Shown here: positions 49,994-61,225 of the stretch, piece after piece
Layout of the letters: the number at the start of each line of letters is the position of its first letter
Position numbering within the stretch: position 1 is the stretch's first letter
Assembly: GCA_036852015.1 (NCBI GenBank)
Contig: JAANDG010000015.1
Coordinates: forward strand, 558,001 to 622,000
Direction of reading: 5' to 3'
Origin: Pelodera strongyloides
Taxonomy: Eukaryota; Nematoda; Chromadorea; Rhabditida; Rhabditidae
DNA length: 64,000 nt
Program-made: the position numbers and the translations under genes
Notes under the pieces: generated by a model
The model's database searches: none
Told to the model about the DNA's origin: nothing
The model's input: only the letters and a program-made list of their open reading frames with translations

Positions 49994-50087
49994 CTTATTT
50001 ACCGCACTATGATCGCTGCGAGGCCTTCGTGGCTCCGCGGCTACAAACTACAAAACGTCCCGCAGCGAACGGAGTACGGTAGCTAAG
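49994..50087. repeat. Palindromic segment, array copy 3
   Basis: Shares the TTATTTACC arm and the GA insertion with copy 2, so these two units are the closest pair. Confidence 0.85.
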
Positions 50088-50264
50088 GTCTTGCCCTTTG
50101 CCAAAAGAGGACGTTTTGGTTTCGTCTCGTTCTATTTTATTTTTTATCGTAAAATTATTGACTAGCTTTCGTTTACTTATACATACTGAACCCTTTAACC
50201 CAAATGTGCGAGCATTTTACAAACGCATATTTCGTTCGTGTTTTGCTTGTTTTACATGTATTAA

Positions 50265-50618
50265 AGGGATCGGCTCACCTTAAATCGTGTCTGTTTTTTC
50301 TGTTTCTTTATTTTCTATAAGGGATAATAAAAATTTGGAATACAAAAAGTAGTGTTATATTTCAATACTCACGAAGATATTAGGTGATAAAGTGGTGGAT
50401 CGATCGGCCCGAAATGAAAAAGTGTTAATTGTCCCATACAAACAAGGCAGGGCAATTACACTTTTTCATTTCGGGCCGATCGATCCACCACTTTATCACC
50501 TAATATCTTCGTGAGTATTGAAATATAACACTACTTTTTGTATTCCAAATTTTTATTATCCCTTATAGAAAATAAAGAAACAAAAAAAACAGGCACAATT
50601 TAAGGTGAGCTGATCCCT
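50265..50618. mobile_element. Fold-back MITE in TTAA, inserted in array unit 3
   Basis: A 354-bp element with arms of about 165 bp that are almost exact inverted copies, around a loop of about 20 bp. Ends read AGGGATCGGCTCACCTTAAA and, reverse-complemented, AGGGATCAGCTCACCTTAAA. TTAA flanks both sides (50261-50264 and 50619-50622). The other array units show the uninterrupted site, with a single TTAA. It has no coding capacity. TTAA targeting suggests piggyBac-type mobilisation, but the ends do not start with the common CCC. Confidence 0.9.
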
Positions 50619-51901
50619 TTAAACCTGCCTCTTTGTCTTTCCGACTCTTCGGAGCATTTTACTTGGTATTTTTTTTGTAAAATAATTTTACATTACAGTC
50701 ATTGAGCATATTTCGTTCACATATACATTACCGCACTTTTGCATTTAGTGTGAATTTTTGGAACACATCTTTTTGGAACACAAGCCAGATGCTGCTTGAT
50801 TACCTCATTTTTTTCTCAACTGTTTGGCTTTGTCTTCTGCTTCTTTTTTTAGTTATTGATTTAATTATTATCGGTTTCCTGAAGCAATTATTTTTATATA
50901 ATGGGGGAAACTGCACATGTTACCCATGCAAGTCTGATTTTCCATTCATAGCCAAGCCGCATCAACACGACAATACAAACATGAGGAAGGGATACCAAAA
51001 GGTTCTTTTTTCCCGTGGCTGCCTGCCACTAAAACTTTCTGTAAACATTCTCGGGTAGTGTCATTATTCGGCAAAGTTACCATACTTGTAAGCAAAATCC
51101 GGCAATTTTTACCATACAGTGAAACAACCCTATCTAACTGGAGAGAAACCACATCCGTGAGTTGGTTCGTGAACATTATTTTCCCTCCATTGCTCCTGCG
51201 ACCATCGTTCCCCTTTATTATTGGGAAGGGGAATATATGTATCAGATTGACAGTCATCATCATACGTTTGATTAAACTCCTTTTAAAGGCTCAGGCCCAC
51301 GAATAGAAAATCTTCTCAATTTTCTCCCAAATTTCTCGAACTTGGCTGTGAAAACCGTTTAGCACAATATGCACAATTGAGAGGGATATTTGCGAAAGAG
51401 AATCCTTAGAAGCGGAAAATGCGTTTCTGAGCCCGAAATACAGTGCATTGCAGAGTGAAATGCTGTTTAATAATGATTGAATAAATGTTAACATATTTTT
51501 TTTCTCAACCCTGACACCCGTTTCTGGCTATTTTTGGGTGCTGGGTACGTTAAATAGCTGTGGAGCTTCTTCCGCCAATTTCTTTCCCAAGGGTTTTCAC
51601 GGCCACGTTGGAGTAATCCGGGAGTTTTTCACGCATTGGGGAAAACTTCTTGTGCTTGGGCTGAGCCTTTGAAGGCACCAGAAATAGAGGGTGTTGTGTA
51701 TAATTGCCGTATGTATTGTGTCGTTGTCTAGGCACTTCAGTTAGGTTATGGTTTAGAATTTTACTCCTTTGGTAAAGTATATTCTTGTCTGCATTTTTTC
51801 CTTCAATTCATAAATCGCTACTAATCCAAACTATTAGATGGGATAGAGACGTAGATCACCCATCAATTAAATTTTAACTTGCACTGCTTTATTAGTGTTG
51901 A

Positions 51902-52177
51902 CTAGTGCCTGGAGTGCAAAGCACGTAACTTCTGGAGTGAATTGACAACGACCTGGATTCTGCTTGAAACTTTCATTATATGCGCACAACAATGACACTG
52001 CATACATTCTATATAATTGTTTGGATGCGTGTTACTAAAGAACAAAGTATTTAGTGCTATGTCACAGCGATTGCCATAGAAAAAAATCTTTTCCAACTCT
52101 TGACTGTCCGGCTCCTCTGAGCAGTTTACTTGCATTTTTGTTGAAACAATGTGTTGGCCGTTATATTTATTCATCAA
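51902..52177 (-). CDS. Candidate small Cys-containing protein (array copy)
   Basis: A 91-codon open frame in the extra segment of array unit 3. A TATATAAA box (minus strand, 52182-52189) lies just upstream and an AATAAA signal (51888-51893) just after the stop. With normal TATA spacing, transcription would start near 52155, so the usable ATG would be codon 15 (MQVNCSEEPDSQEL). The product has a Cys cluster (IECMQCHCCAHIMKV) and a Leu/Val-rich end. No family is recognised. The frame is kept open in the copy at 53919 but broken in the oldest copy near 46.5-46.78 kb. Confidence 0.4.
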   Translation of the reverse strand: MMNKYNGQHIVSTKMQVNCSEEPDSQELEKIFFYGNRCDIALNTLFFSNTHPNNYIECMQCHCCAHIMKVSSRIQVVVNSLQKLRALHSRH

Positions 52178-52397
52178 AACGTTTATATAGTTGCTTCTTA
52201 TGAATTATTTTCTACAATATTGTTTTATTTCTGTAATTTCCATCCGTTACTTCTTATGAATTAGTTTCTAAAATATTGTTTTATTTCTGTAATTTCCATC
52301 CAATGTGGAGGAGTGCGTAAAGCTAATATATGTCTTTAAATGTGTTTAGATATTACATTTAGAAAACAAGGAAAAAACCTCATAAACCTCCTTTTGC

Positions 52398-52489
52398 CTT
52401 AGTTACCGCACTATGATCGCTGCGGCCTTCGTGGCTCCGCGGCTACAAACTACAAAACGTCCCGCAGCGAACGGAGTACGGTAGCTAAG
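52398..52489. repeat. Palindromic segment, array copy 4
   Basis: Same as the copy at 47001, with the TTAGTTACC arm. Confidence 0.85.
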
Positions 52490-53918
52490 GTCTTCACCTT
52501 GTCAAGAAGGAGGTTTTGGTTTCGTCTTGTTCTATTTTATTTTTCTCGTAAAATTAATATGTAGCTTTCGTTTACTTATACATACTGAACCCTTTAACCC
52601 AAAAGTGCAAGATTTTTACAAACGCATGTTTCGTTCGTGTTTTTGCTTGTTTTATATGTATTAAACCTGCCTTTTTGTCTTTCCGACTCTTCGGAGCATT
52701 TTACTTGGTATTTTTTTTGTAAAATAATCTAATATTATAGTCATTGAGCATATTTCGTTCACATATACATTACCGCACTTTTGCATTTAGTGTGAATTTT
52801 TGTAACACATCTTTTTGGAACACAAGTCAGATGCTGCGGTTTTGATTACCTCATTTTTTTTCTCATTTGTTTGGCTTTGTCTTCTGCTTCTTTTTTTTAG
52901 TTATTGATTTAATTATTATCGGTTTCCTGAAGCAATTATTTTTATGTAATGAGGGAAACTGCACATGTTACCCTTGCAAGTCTGATTTTCCATTCATAGC
53001 CAAGCCGCATCAACACGATAATACAAGCATTAGCAAGGGATACCAAAATGTTCTTTTTTCCAGTGGCTGCCTGCCACAAAAACTTTCTGTAAATATTCTC
53101 GTGTAGTGTCATTATTCGGCAAAGTTACCATACTTGTAAGCAAAATCCGGCAATTTTTACCATACAGTGAAACAACCCTATCTAACTGGAGAGAAACCAC
53201 ATCCGTGAATTGGTTCGTGAACATTATTTTCCCTCCATTGCTCCTGCGACCGATCGTTCCCCTTTATTATTGGGAAGAGGAATATATGCATCATCATCAT
53301 ACGTATGATTAAACTCCTTTTAAAGTCTCAGGCCCACGAATAGAAAATCTTCCCAAATTTCTCGAACTTGGCTGTGAAAACCCTTTTGCACAATATGCAC
53401 AATTGAGAAGGATATTTGCGAAAGAGAATCCTTAGAAGCTGCAAATGCGTTTCTGAGCCTGAAATACAGTGCATTGCAGAGTGAAATGCTGTTTATATTG
53501 ATTGAATCAATGTTAACATATTTTTTTCAACCCTGACGCCCGTTTCTGGCCATTTTTGCGTGCTGGGTACGTTAAATAGCTGTGCAGCTTCTTTCGCGAA
53601 TTTCTTTCGCAAGGTTTTTCACAGCCACGTTGGAGCAATCCGGGAGTTTTTCACGCATTGGGGAAAACTTCTTGTGCTTGGGCTGAGCCTTTGAAGGCAC
53701 CAGAAATAGAGGGTGTTGTGTGTAATTGCCGTATTGGTCGTTATCTAGGCACTTCAGTTAGGTTATGGTTTAGAATTTTACTCCTTTGGTAAAATATATT
53801 CTTGTCTGCATTTTTTCCTTCAATTCATAAATCGCTACTAATCCAAACTATTAGATGGGATAGAGACGTAGATCACCCATCAATTAAATTTTAACTTGCA
53901 CTGCTTTATTAGTGTTGA

Positions 53919-54194
53919 CTAGTACCTGGATTGCAAAGCACGTAACTTCTGGAGTGAATTGACAACAACCTGGATTCTGCTTGAAACTTTCATTATATGC
54001 GCACAACAATGACACTGCATACATTCTATATAATTGTTTGGATGCGTGTTACTAAAGAACAAAGTATTTAGTGCTATGTCACAGCGATTGCCATAGAAAA
54101 AAATCTTTCCCAACTCTTGACTGTCCGGCTCCTCTGAGCAGTTTACTTGCATTTTTGTTGAAACAATGTGTTGGCCGTTATATTTATTCATCAA
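53919..54194 (-). CDS. Candidate small Cys-containing protein (second array copy)
   Basis: Paralog of the frame at 51902-52177, differing at a few residues (SQELGKIF rather than SQELEKIF, and the last residues QSRY). The same TATATAAA box (54199-54206, minus strand) and AATAAA (53905-53910) bracket it. Open frames of equal length in recent duplicates are only weak evidence of function. Confidence 0.4.
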   Translation of the reverse strand: MMNKYNGQHIVSTKMQVNCSEEPDSQELGKIFFYGNRCDIALNTLFFSNTHPNNYIECMQCHCCAHIMKVSSRIQVVVNSLQKLRALQSRY

Positions 54195-54354
54195 AACGTT
54201 TATATAGTTGCTTCTTATGAATTATTTTCTACTATGTTTTATTTTAATTTCCATCCAAATGTGGAGGTGTGCGTAAAGCTAATATATGTCTTTAAATGTG
54301 TTTATATATTACATTTAGAAAACAAGGAAAAAAACCTCATAAACCTCCTTTTGC

Positions 54355-54446
54355 CTTAGTTACCGCACTATGATCGCTGCGGCCTTCGTGGCTCCGCGGC
54401 TACAAACTACAAAACGTCCCGCAGCGAACGGAGTACGGTAGCTAAG
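54355..54446. repeat. Palindromic segment, array copy 5
   Basis: Same block as at 47001. It belongs to the last, truncated unit, which ends abruptly at about 54947 where unique DNA upstream of the next gene begins. Confidence 0.85.
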
Positions 54447-55078
54447 GTCTTCACCTTGTCAAGAAGGAGGTTTTGGTTTCGTCTTGTTCTATTTTATTTT
54501 TCTCGTAAAATTATTAAGTAGCTTTCGTTTACTTATACATACTGAACCCTTTAACCCAAATGTGCGAGCTTTTTACAAACGCATGTTTCGTTCGTGTTTT
54601 TGCTTGTTTTATATGTATTAAACCTGCCTTTTTGTCTTTCCGACTCTTCGGAGCATTTTACTTGGTATTTTTTTTTGTAAAATAATCTAATATTATAGTC
54701 ATTGAGCATATTTCGTTCACATATACATTACCGCACTTTTGCATTTAGTGTGAATTTTTGTAACACATCTTTTTGGAACACAAGTCAGATGCTGCGGTTT
54801 TGATTACCTCATTTTTTTCTCATTTGTTTGGCTTTGTCTTCTGCTTCTTTTTTTAGTTATTGATTTAATTATTATCGGTTTCCTGAAGCAATTATTTTTA
54901 TGTAATAAGGGAAACTGCACATGTTACCCTTGCAAGTCTGATTTTCCTTTTGTGGGAGCAGTGAAAGTAGTTACCCAAAATTTCTTTCCGCAATCTCGAT
55001 CTTTCAGATTGAGCTTGAGGGAAATATGTGTAGTTTCTTTTTTAATTACTTTATGAGTATAATAGAAATATTCTTCAG

Positions 55079-57011
55079 ATGAGCGGACAGTATCTACGTA
55101 CATCAGGACCTACCACTCGGTCGACCCAAAGGAGCTACACTTCTCTGGAAGAAAGTAAGTTGCTTGCTTATCTATTTTGTTCTAAATTAATTGGTATGCT
55201 GTTTACTTGTTTACTTCATTCTGAAATTTTTAAGTGTTTCTCGAAGAAAACAATGTAGCATTATGACATCATATCACTTTATGCGATCTCACCGTTACAT
55301 AGTCTATTCGCCACTATGCTTGCCTACTAATGTAAGTTTAAACTTTCAGAAGAGCTTGATCAAGCTTTCGCGGTAACCAATCCCGCAGGATATTCGCTTC
55401 GAGATCGCGGTAAGTTGTTCATATTTGTTAATCGCTGTGTTGAAGACCTGAGTGAGTTGTTCATGTTGTTGAGGTGTACCATCTCGTTTCCGCTAACAAA
55501 AATCATTATTCAGCTCCTAAAGTCACCCCGGTGACAGCCGCTCCTACCAAGAAGGGGCCTGTTAACAAGCCTCCGGCCGCGAAGACTCCGGCCGCAAGAA
55601 AGGGAGGCCGTCCTTCCAGGGCACGTTGTGAGTCACCATTTACTAGTATTATGTCATCCAGAAATGCCCTTATATGAAGACAATGCGTAAATTCAAGAAG
55701 CAACAAAAAACTAAAATAATTATGGAGAAGCATGTAACTAAACACAATATAGGAGCAAACTAAATACAGAATTGTAGCGCGAATCGCGTTTCAGAACATC
55801 GAATACATTCATGGATATCATGTTAAGTTGTTAATAGATGTGAGTAGCTCCGTATAATGGTAAAAAACGGCGGATATGTAATCAGTAACGCGTAGAATAC
55901 GAATATACAGAAGTATAATTAAAGGAAAGCCCGCGAAAAGAGAGATGTAGCGTAGTTTGTAGTATAACTGCCTAGGTTGTGTGCATGTATGGTGGTCAGC
56001 GAGGCCAACAAAAACAGATTGTTATTTTATGATGTTGTACAGTGTAACGTATCACTAAGGCCTGGCCACGCCTAGGAATATAGGAAGGTTATCAAATTTA
56101 TGTAAGGAATTATTTTGCATATTTAGCCGCTCCAGTGAAGGGCAGCAAAGTTACTGCTTCAAGAAAGGCTGCATGCAAAAACCAAATTGCTGCTGATGAA
56201 TTGGACTCCAGCTACGATAATTTGTCCGAGGGTAGATTTTGCTCAATTTCAGTTTTCATGTTAGGCTGACTTCGTGTTGTAACTATGCACAAGCATGTTT
56301 AAGTTGAAAGGTTTGAATAGTTTGTTTTGAGCACAAAACAGCTTAACATGGATTGACATACATACGTTTTTTTGTTGTATATTATCTGTGTATTACAGGT
56401 CATACTCCGAAGGCGCCCAAGCCGCGGAAAAAAATCGTGCTCCCCCGATGCAAATCGCGTATGTTTGTTTTGTATATGAATTGTTTTCATATCTTTGAGA
56501 TTGCTAGAGCTTGCAATTCACAAGTTGGATGAACGGTTCACTATGCCTGGGAAATTGAAGGAAGTGATGACGCATTAAACAACCTCCGCCTTGCGTTCTC
56601 AAATTCTTTCGCTGAAATCAGTCAAGTCCTTTTATTCTGTAACTGTGTTTATTTTCAGTTCCTCCATCACACACATGGAAACACATGGGTAGGTTTTTTT
56701 GCTACGCTAATGTTGGTTGGAAATAGTGCAATTAACTGGGCAAAATCATTTTGCATGACAGGTCTTTTCTTTTTAGCAAATGCTCCGAACGTGTTCTATA
56801 ATACGGAAATACTTTTTTTCCAGACAAGCCGTCTGTTCAACCACAGGGCGAGCCGGACTCGGATGCAGAGGTCGATCCGAAGAATAAGCCTGTAAAGGCC
56901 AATGGGCAGCAGAAGGCGAAGACGGGAAACAACAAGAAACTGTCCGCTAAAAAGCCCGCTGCTAAGGATGCCAAGCCGGTTATCAAAGTGGCTGACAAAA
57001 CAAAGAAGTAG
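55079..57011 (+). CDS. Novel basic Lys/Ala/Pro-rich protein
   Basis: Not recognised as a named gene. Seven exons, 55079-55154, 55350-55409, 55514-55627, 56127-56231, 56399-56458, 56659-56688 and 56824-57011, encode 210 residues. All introns are phase 1. The N-terminus is Ser/Thr/Arg-rich (TSGPTTRSTQRSYTSLEE). From about residue 46 it becomes Lys/Ala/Pro-rich (APTKKGPVNKPPAAKTPAAR, then KGGRPSRAR, an AT-hook-like GRP core). Further basic stretches are TPKAPKPRKKIVLPR and NNKKLSAKKPAAKDAKP, with an acidic patch between them (GEPDSDAEVDP). This composition resembles histone H1 tails or other chromatin-bound disordered proteins. A nuclear role is therefore plausible but unproven. An acceptor-like TTCTTCAG abuts the ATG, suggesting trans-splicing. 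Codon use is GC-richer than in the flanks, which supports real coding. Confidence 0.75.
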
Positions 57012-59146
57012 GTTTTTCAATAAGCCTCCGAACGAAGCCTAGTCGGAAAATCGAAATAAAACAACCAGTTTCTTTTAGAACCAGTAAGACAACCACGATA
57101 AAACTAAGGGGCGCATACGCCTCACGCCTCCGTACACGTATGCATATTTGACATATAAAAAAAACTTAACAAATGCTTTACAAAAGTCGAAGTAAATTCA
57201 GTCGTGTGTCTAAATCTTCATTGCTTTTGAGTGAGATTGCAATCGGATTTGCCAACAGTACAGGGTTGTCGAATAGTTTTAAAACTGGCACCTTAGCCGC
57301 CAAATCAATGATCTTAATGCAGTGAACACGTGATTGGTTTTAATCAACGGGTTATAATGTTTTCCAACATAAAACAAAGACTATTGTTTCCACACACTTC
57401 AGCGCATAAGTACAGATGAATAGTATGGAGTGAGGCAAAATTTGAATGCCGATCCCCGACAATTGTGACCAGTGCAAACGTCGGAATATTCAGTGCAGAG
57501 GAATATTGATGTTATAGGACAAGAGAATAGCCCTACACGATCGTCAACTCAGGAGATAGTGCTGAGTCTTGATTGATGGTGAAGTGTACTCTAATTGAGG
57601 CACTGCGGAAGTAAAGTGATCGAACATAAGAATAAACAAATCGTATAACATCAAAATAAACTAATTACATATTAAACTCGTGTCATACTAAAAACGAACA
57701 AAGTAATGTAAAATTAACGTAACACATATAACGCCTCACGCCTCCTGAAACACAGTAGTAAGTGCTAACCAATAAAGGCAGGTAGCTCAGGCAAACATTT
57801 GGTCGTCTAAACAAAGGTGGACCGAGTATATGCTACGCCCTGTTACATTTGTATGCTAGTGTTTGTTATGTATCCTTTGATAATATTCACTCAACATCAG
57901 CGCGAATTGCACACGTTCGATAATTGCTCGATCGCTAGCGCACACTCATATATAGCAGATTACAGTCAACACACAGGGGACTAGTCACATGAGTGTAATC
58001 CTGTTTGGGTCGAACGTATTACTTTCTAGAATTTTTTTTATCAAGTATGAATCGGCTCGGGGACTTCGTATCGGTATAGCCTTTTGATATTAACTCTTTA
58101 TTTGGAAAAAAAAGTACGGAAGGAATTTAACATGAAAAAAAGAGAAACACACACAAGCTCAGCTTCTCACGCGGTGTATAAAAGTACAACGAACTGCAAC
58201 GAAAAATGACAGCACATATTTATATAAATAACACGGCCAAGAACAACGGTTAATGTGAGTGGAGGTGAATAAGGGTAGCATAGATTTTTACACACAGAAC
58301 AGCGTAGGGGATAGAGTATTAAGCAAATGACCATGACCATTCAGATAAGGACCAATATCCGTGGTTTTATTAAAACAATTTTTTCTTCTTAGTGTTTTGG
58401 TTTGCTCGAAGGTGTTGCTTTTAGTTCGAGGCTTCGTGTCGGTATAGCTTTTGGTTTGTTGATTTAGTTCGTGTTGTTATCTGACTGATTTTTTCTATTT
58501 TAACTTTTAATTTTTATGGCCCTGCTAGTACTCTACTGTATCCTTTAGGTCGATTTTATTTATTTATTGTATTTATTAATGACTGATTTATTTTTATTTT
58601 ATCTTTTATGGCAATTATATAGAATTATTGTTATGTGTTGTCTCGTAATGGCCCAGTCATACCGTTATCACATGTCGATTTTTTTATCCTTTCCACATAT
58701 ATATCAATGTTTTTTGAACCCATCCCCAGGTATTATATCAGTGTTGTATGTTATTTCCTTGTCACGCGGGCCCATGTATTACCGGTATATAAACTCTGTT
58801 TACGGGAGTTTTATTTTAACAGTTTAGTACTGATATTTATCCTTTAGGTCAATTATATTTATTAATGTTTATTAGTGACTTTTTTTTCTTTTATCTTTTA
58901 TGCCAATTATATCTAATTATAGTCTGTCTCGTACTGGCACCGCGCAGTCTTATCGGTGCCTCCCAGTTTTATCCCATTATGTCGATTATTAATTGTTTTG
59001 ATCAAATTGTTTTAATTGCTTTGTATAAATAAGGAATGTGTTGTGTTGTTCTATTTGCTTTTAGTAATGGTTATTGTTGTTTGGCACTGAAATTCGAAAA
59101 ACTAATGTGAGACATATAGAATGGCTGTATTTGGCTAATTCGAAAC
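57012..59146. other. Intergenic with T-rich degenerate repeats
   Basis: No gene supported. Around 58540-58700 and 58850-58990 two blocks of T-rich DNA are imperfect direct repeats, both with TTTTATCTTTTATG and a GTCTCGTA motif. Confidence 0.5.
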
Positions 59147-59905
59147 CTATGCCATAGGTTTAGTTAAGGGCGTGAGTTCTGCGATGGATGTCGTCCATGA
59201 TCCATCTCGCTGCACGGCTCTTCCCTGTTTTTCGTCGATATCCGGAAGAGGTTCGACCGCAAATCGATGCGTTGCTCGAAGTACACCTAATTCGTCACGG
59301 AACGCCCTCAGGTGCTTGAGTTCCTTCTCGCCTTCTGGTCTGGGCCAAGCTTGACGTTGTGCCAGTGAGATGAACAACAACTTACCCATGGCGACCTGAT
59401 GTGTGCTAAGCGTTCTCTCTTTAACCTCGCTCGCGTTAATACACTTGACGAGACATGCGAGTCGTTGTTCCACTGAAGCTTTCCAAGCTGTCTTGTTGAT
59501 GAATCGGAGTACCCAGGCTGCGCTTAGTGACCTGTAGCTCCATTCAGTCGTCTGGTTCGACAGGCACTTGTCCGCTCGATTGGAGAGTGCCAATTCTGCA
59601 GGGTAGATGTCTTCGAGATCATTCACGGTTTCTTGTGTTACCGGAAAGACAGTGTCTTCTGCTGCTGCGTCTTCTTCATTACAGATCGGCTCAGGGACCT
59701 TGGTCGTCGCGCACTGTTCGTTCTTAATAATGTTTATTGGATCAACGAGTCGTAGGAACAAAGAAGAAAGATCTTGGGGGCAGTTGCAGTGAGCTCGTAA
59801 ACCAAAAGGTACCCCATGATGTTGGTGCGGTATCAGAAGTAGCTTACTTACACCAACTCCTATGTATTTAGTATATTTCTGCACTGAACCGGACTCTGTC
59901 CCCAT
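59147..59905 (-). mobile_element. BEL/Pao-like retrotransposon pol fragment
   Basis: A single 252-codon frame without introns, unlike the host genes nearby. Its middle and end (AAWVLRFINKTAWKASVEQR, then STHQVAMGKLLFISLAQRQA, HLRAFRDELGVLRATHRFAV) resemble the stretch of BEL/Pao polyproteins before the integrase zinc-binding region, where AWVLRFI and L-x-x-x-D-x-x-GVLR-type motifs occur. No reverse transcriptase, protease, integrase core or long terminal repeats were seen on either side, so this is a dead fragment. Family assignment is moderate. Confidence 0.5.
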
Positions 59906-60741
59906 TAATGATCACATACTACACTGCTCCAGCCAGAGAAAGCAAAGAGAAAGGCATGCTGTTTTCAATGACCTCCACGAATAGCGGTTACTCCAATTAA
60001 CTGACTCGACCCACGAGGAATAATTTTTGCAGAAGTCAATGGTCACCTCTCGTTTATGGATATTGAGGTGGTCTAAAGACTTTCTGAGTCACAACATACA
60101 GTTCCTAAAGACCTTAGCCTGTATCCAAAACCCCCTTGGCTTCCAATGAGCTGACTGAACAGTTGAAACGTGCAGACACCGCCAGAGTTTTATAAATCAC
60201 AATGACCATGAAGTCATTGATCTTTAAAGGGCACAACTTAATTTGTTTGACAGATCATCTGATTTGGACTGCTCAGCTGACCTTTTTAAGCATTGCTAGA
60301 GAGTTTCTGGAAAGTTATTTTTCAACTTGATTAACCCGTTCCACTATGTAATTCCAAACCTCAAAACGCCACATTGTGTGTGCTCTATTCATTAATCAAT
60401 TTGACGCGCACGCTGCCAGTGATTTGTATATATGCTAGTGCTTTGTATACACCTCCTATAGTAATGGGTTCTGTGCTTACATATCATCTACACTTTAAAA
60501 CCATGTTGCTACAGCTGTTTGAAACCTCAGGCTCCGCGAACGGCATTTGGTTTGGGCTCGTAGTAGTGCTTGATGTCAGTTTTTACAAATGCAAATGTTT
60601 ACGTCTGCCGTTTCAGCCACAAACAAATTGTCAGTTTTGCAGCCCATTTAAAAAGTGCAAATTGTGGGGGTGAAACGCCCACATTTTCCAAATAAGGATG
60701 TTATGGAAAACAATATCAATTGCCTATGATGATATCCTTAA
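59906..60741. other. Intergenic, no gene seen
   Basis: No supported exon. It may include diverged flanks of the retrotransposon fragment. Confidence 0.4.
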
Positions 60742-61221
60742 AGGGATAGGTTCATCTCAAATCACCCCTCTTTTTATTGTTTTTATTGATAATAGCACAA
60801 ATATCATTCACAATTAAAATTAAATCAATCACAGAACAATACGACTCGCAGAAGAAGCTTCCTTTATTGGAAGCTAGTTGATCGGAAGCCAAAATCTAAA
60901 CTCAAAAACTAATACCGTACACAGATCGAGCGGGCTAATGGCAATTAGCCAAGTTACAAACTACACTCGGCAGGTCATTATTTCCCGGTAGTATCATTTA
61001 ATTCGCTCTTGGCTATTTGCCATTAGCCCGCTAATTGCCAGTGTACGGTATTAGTTTTTGAGTTTAGATTTTGGCTTCCGATCAACTAGCTTCCAATAAA
61101 GGAACCTTCTTCTTCGAGGCGTATTGTTCTGTGATTGATTTATTTTTCATTGTGAATGATACTTGCGTTGTTATCAATAACAACAATAAAAAGAGAGGTG
61201 ATTTGAGATGAACCTACCCCT
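60742..61221. mobile_element. Fold-back MITE in TTAA, second copy
   Basis: A 480-bp element whose two arms of about 210 bp are inverted copies around a loop at about 60955-61008. Ends read AGGGATAGGTTCATCTCAAA and, reverse-complemented, AGGGGTAGGTTCATCTCAAA. TTAA flanks both sides (60738-60741 and 61222-61225). The terminal pattern AGGG-x-x-GG-x-TCA-x-CT-x-AAA is shared with the element at 50265, while the interiors differ. No ORF. Confidence 0.88.
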
Positions 61222-61225
61222 TTAA

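Larger units (their letters stand above)
46285..54947. repeat. Tandem array of ~1.5-2.4-kb units
   Basis: Nearly identical units follow each other head to tail. Taking the palindromic segment as unit start, they begin at 47001, 48495, 49994, 52398 and 54355. A partial unit occupies 46285-47000 and the last is cut at 54947. The first two full units are about 1.49 kb. Units 3 and 4 carry an extra segment of about 0.5 kb (51660-52200 and 53690-54215), and unit 3 also has a 354-bp insertion. Each unit also has a short internal duplication around TTCTGTAATTTCCATCC. Similarity appears well above 90% by eye. Several frames stay open in all units, but none looks like a conventional gene except the small ORF in the extra segment. 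Confidence 0.93.

Noticed and set aside
46285..54947. CRISPR-like or satellite array
   Set aside because: Units are over 1 kb with no repeat-spacer pattern, and the host is eukaryotic. It is a segmental tandem duplication.
59172..59354. Plus-strand frames opposite the retrotransposon fragment
   Set aside because: They are shadows of the minus-strand 252-codon frame and have no features of their own.
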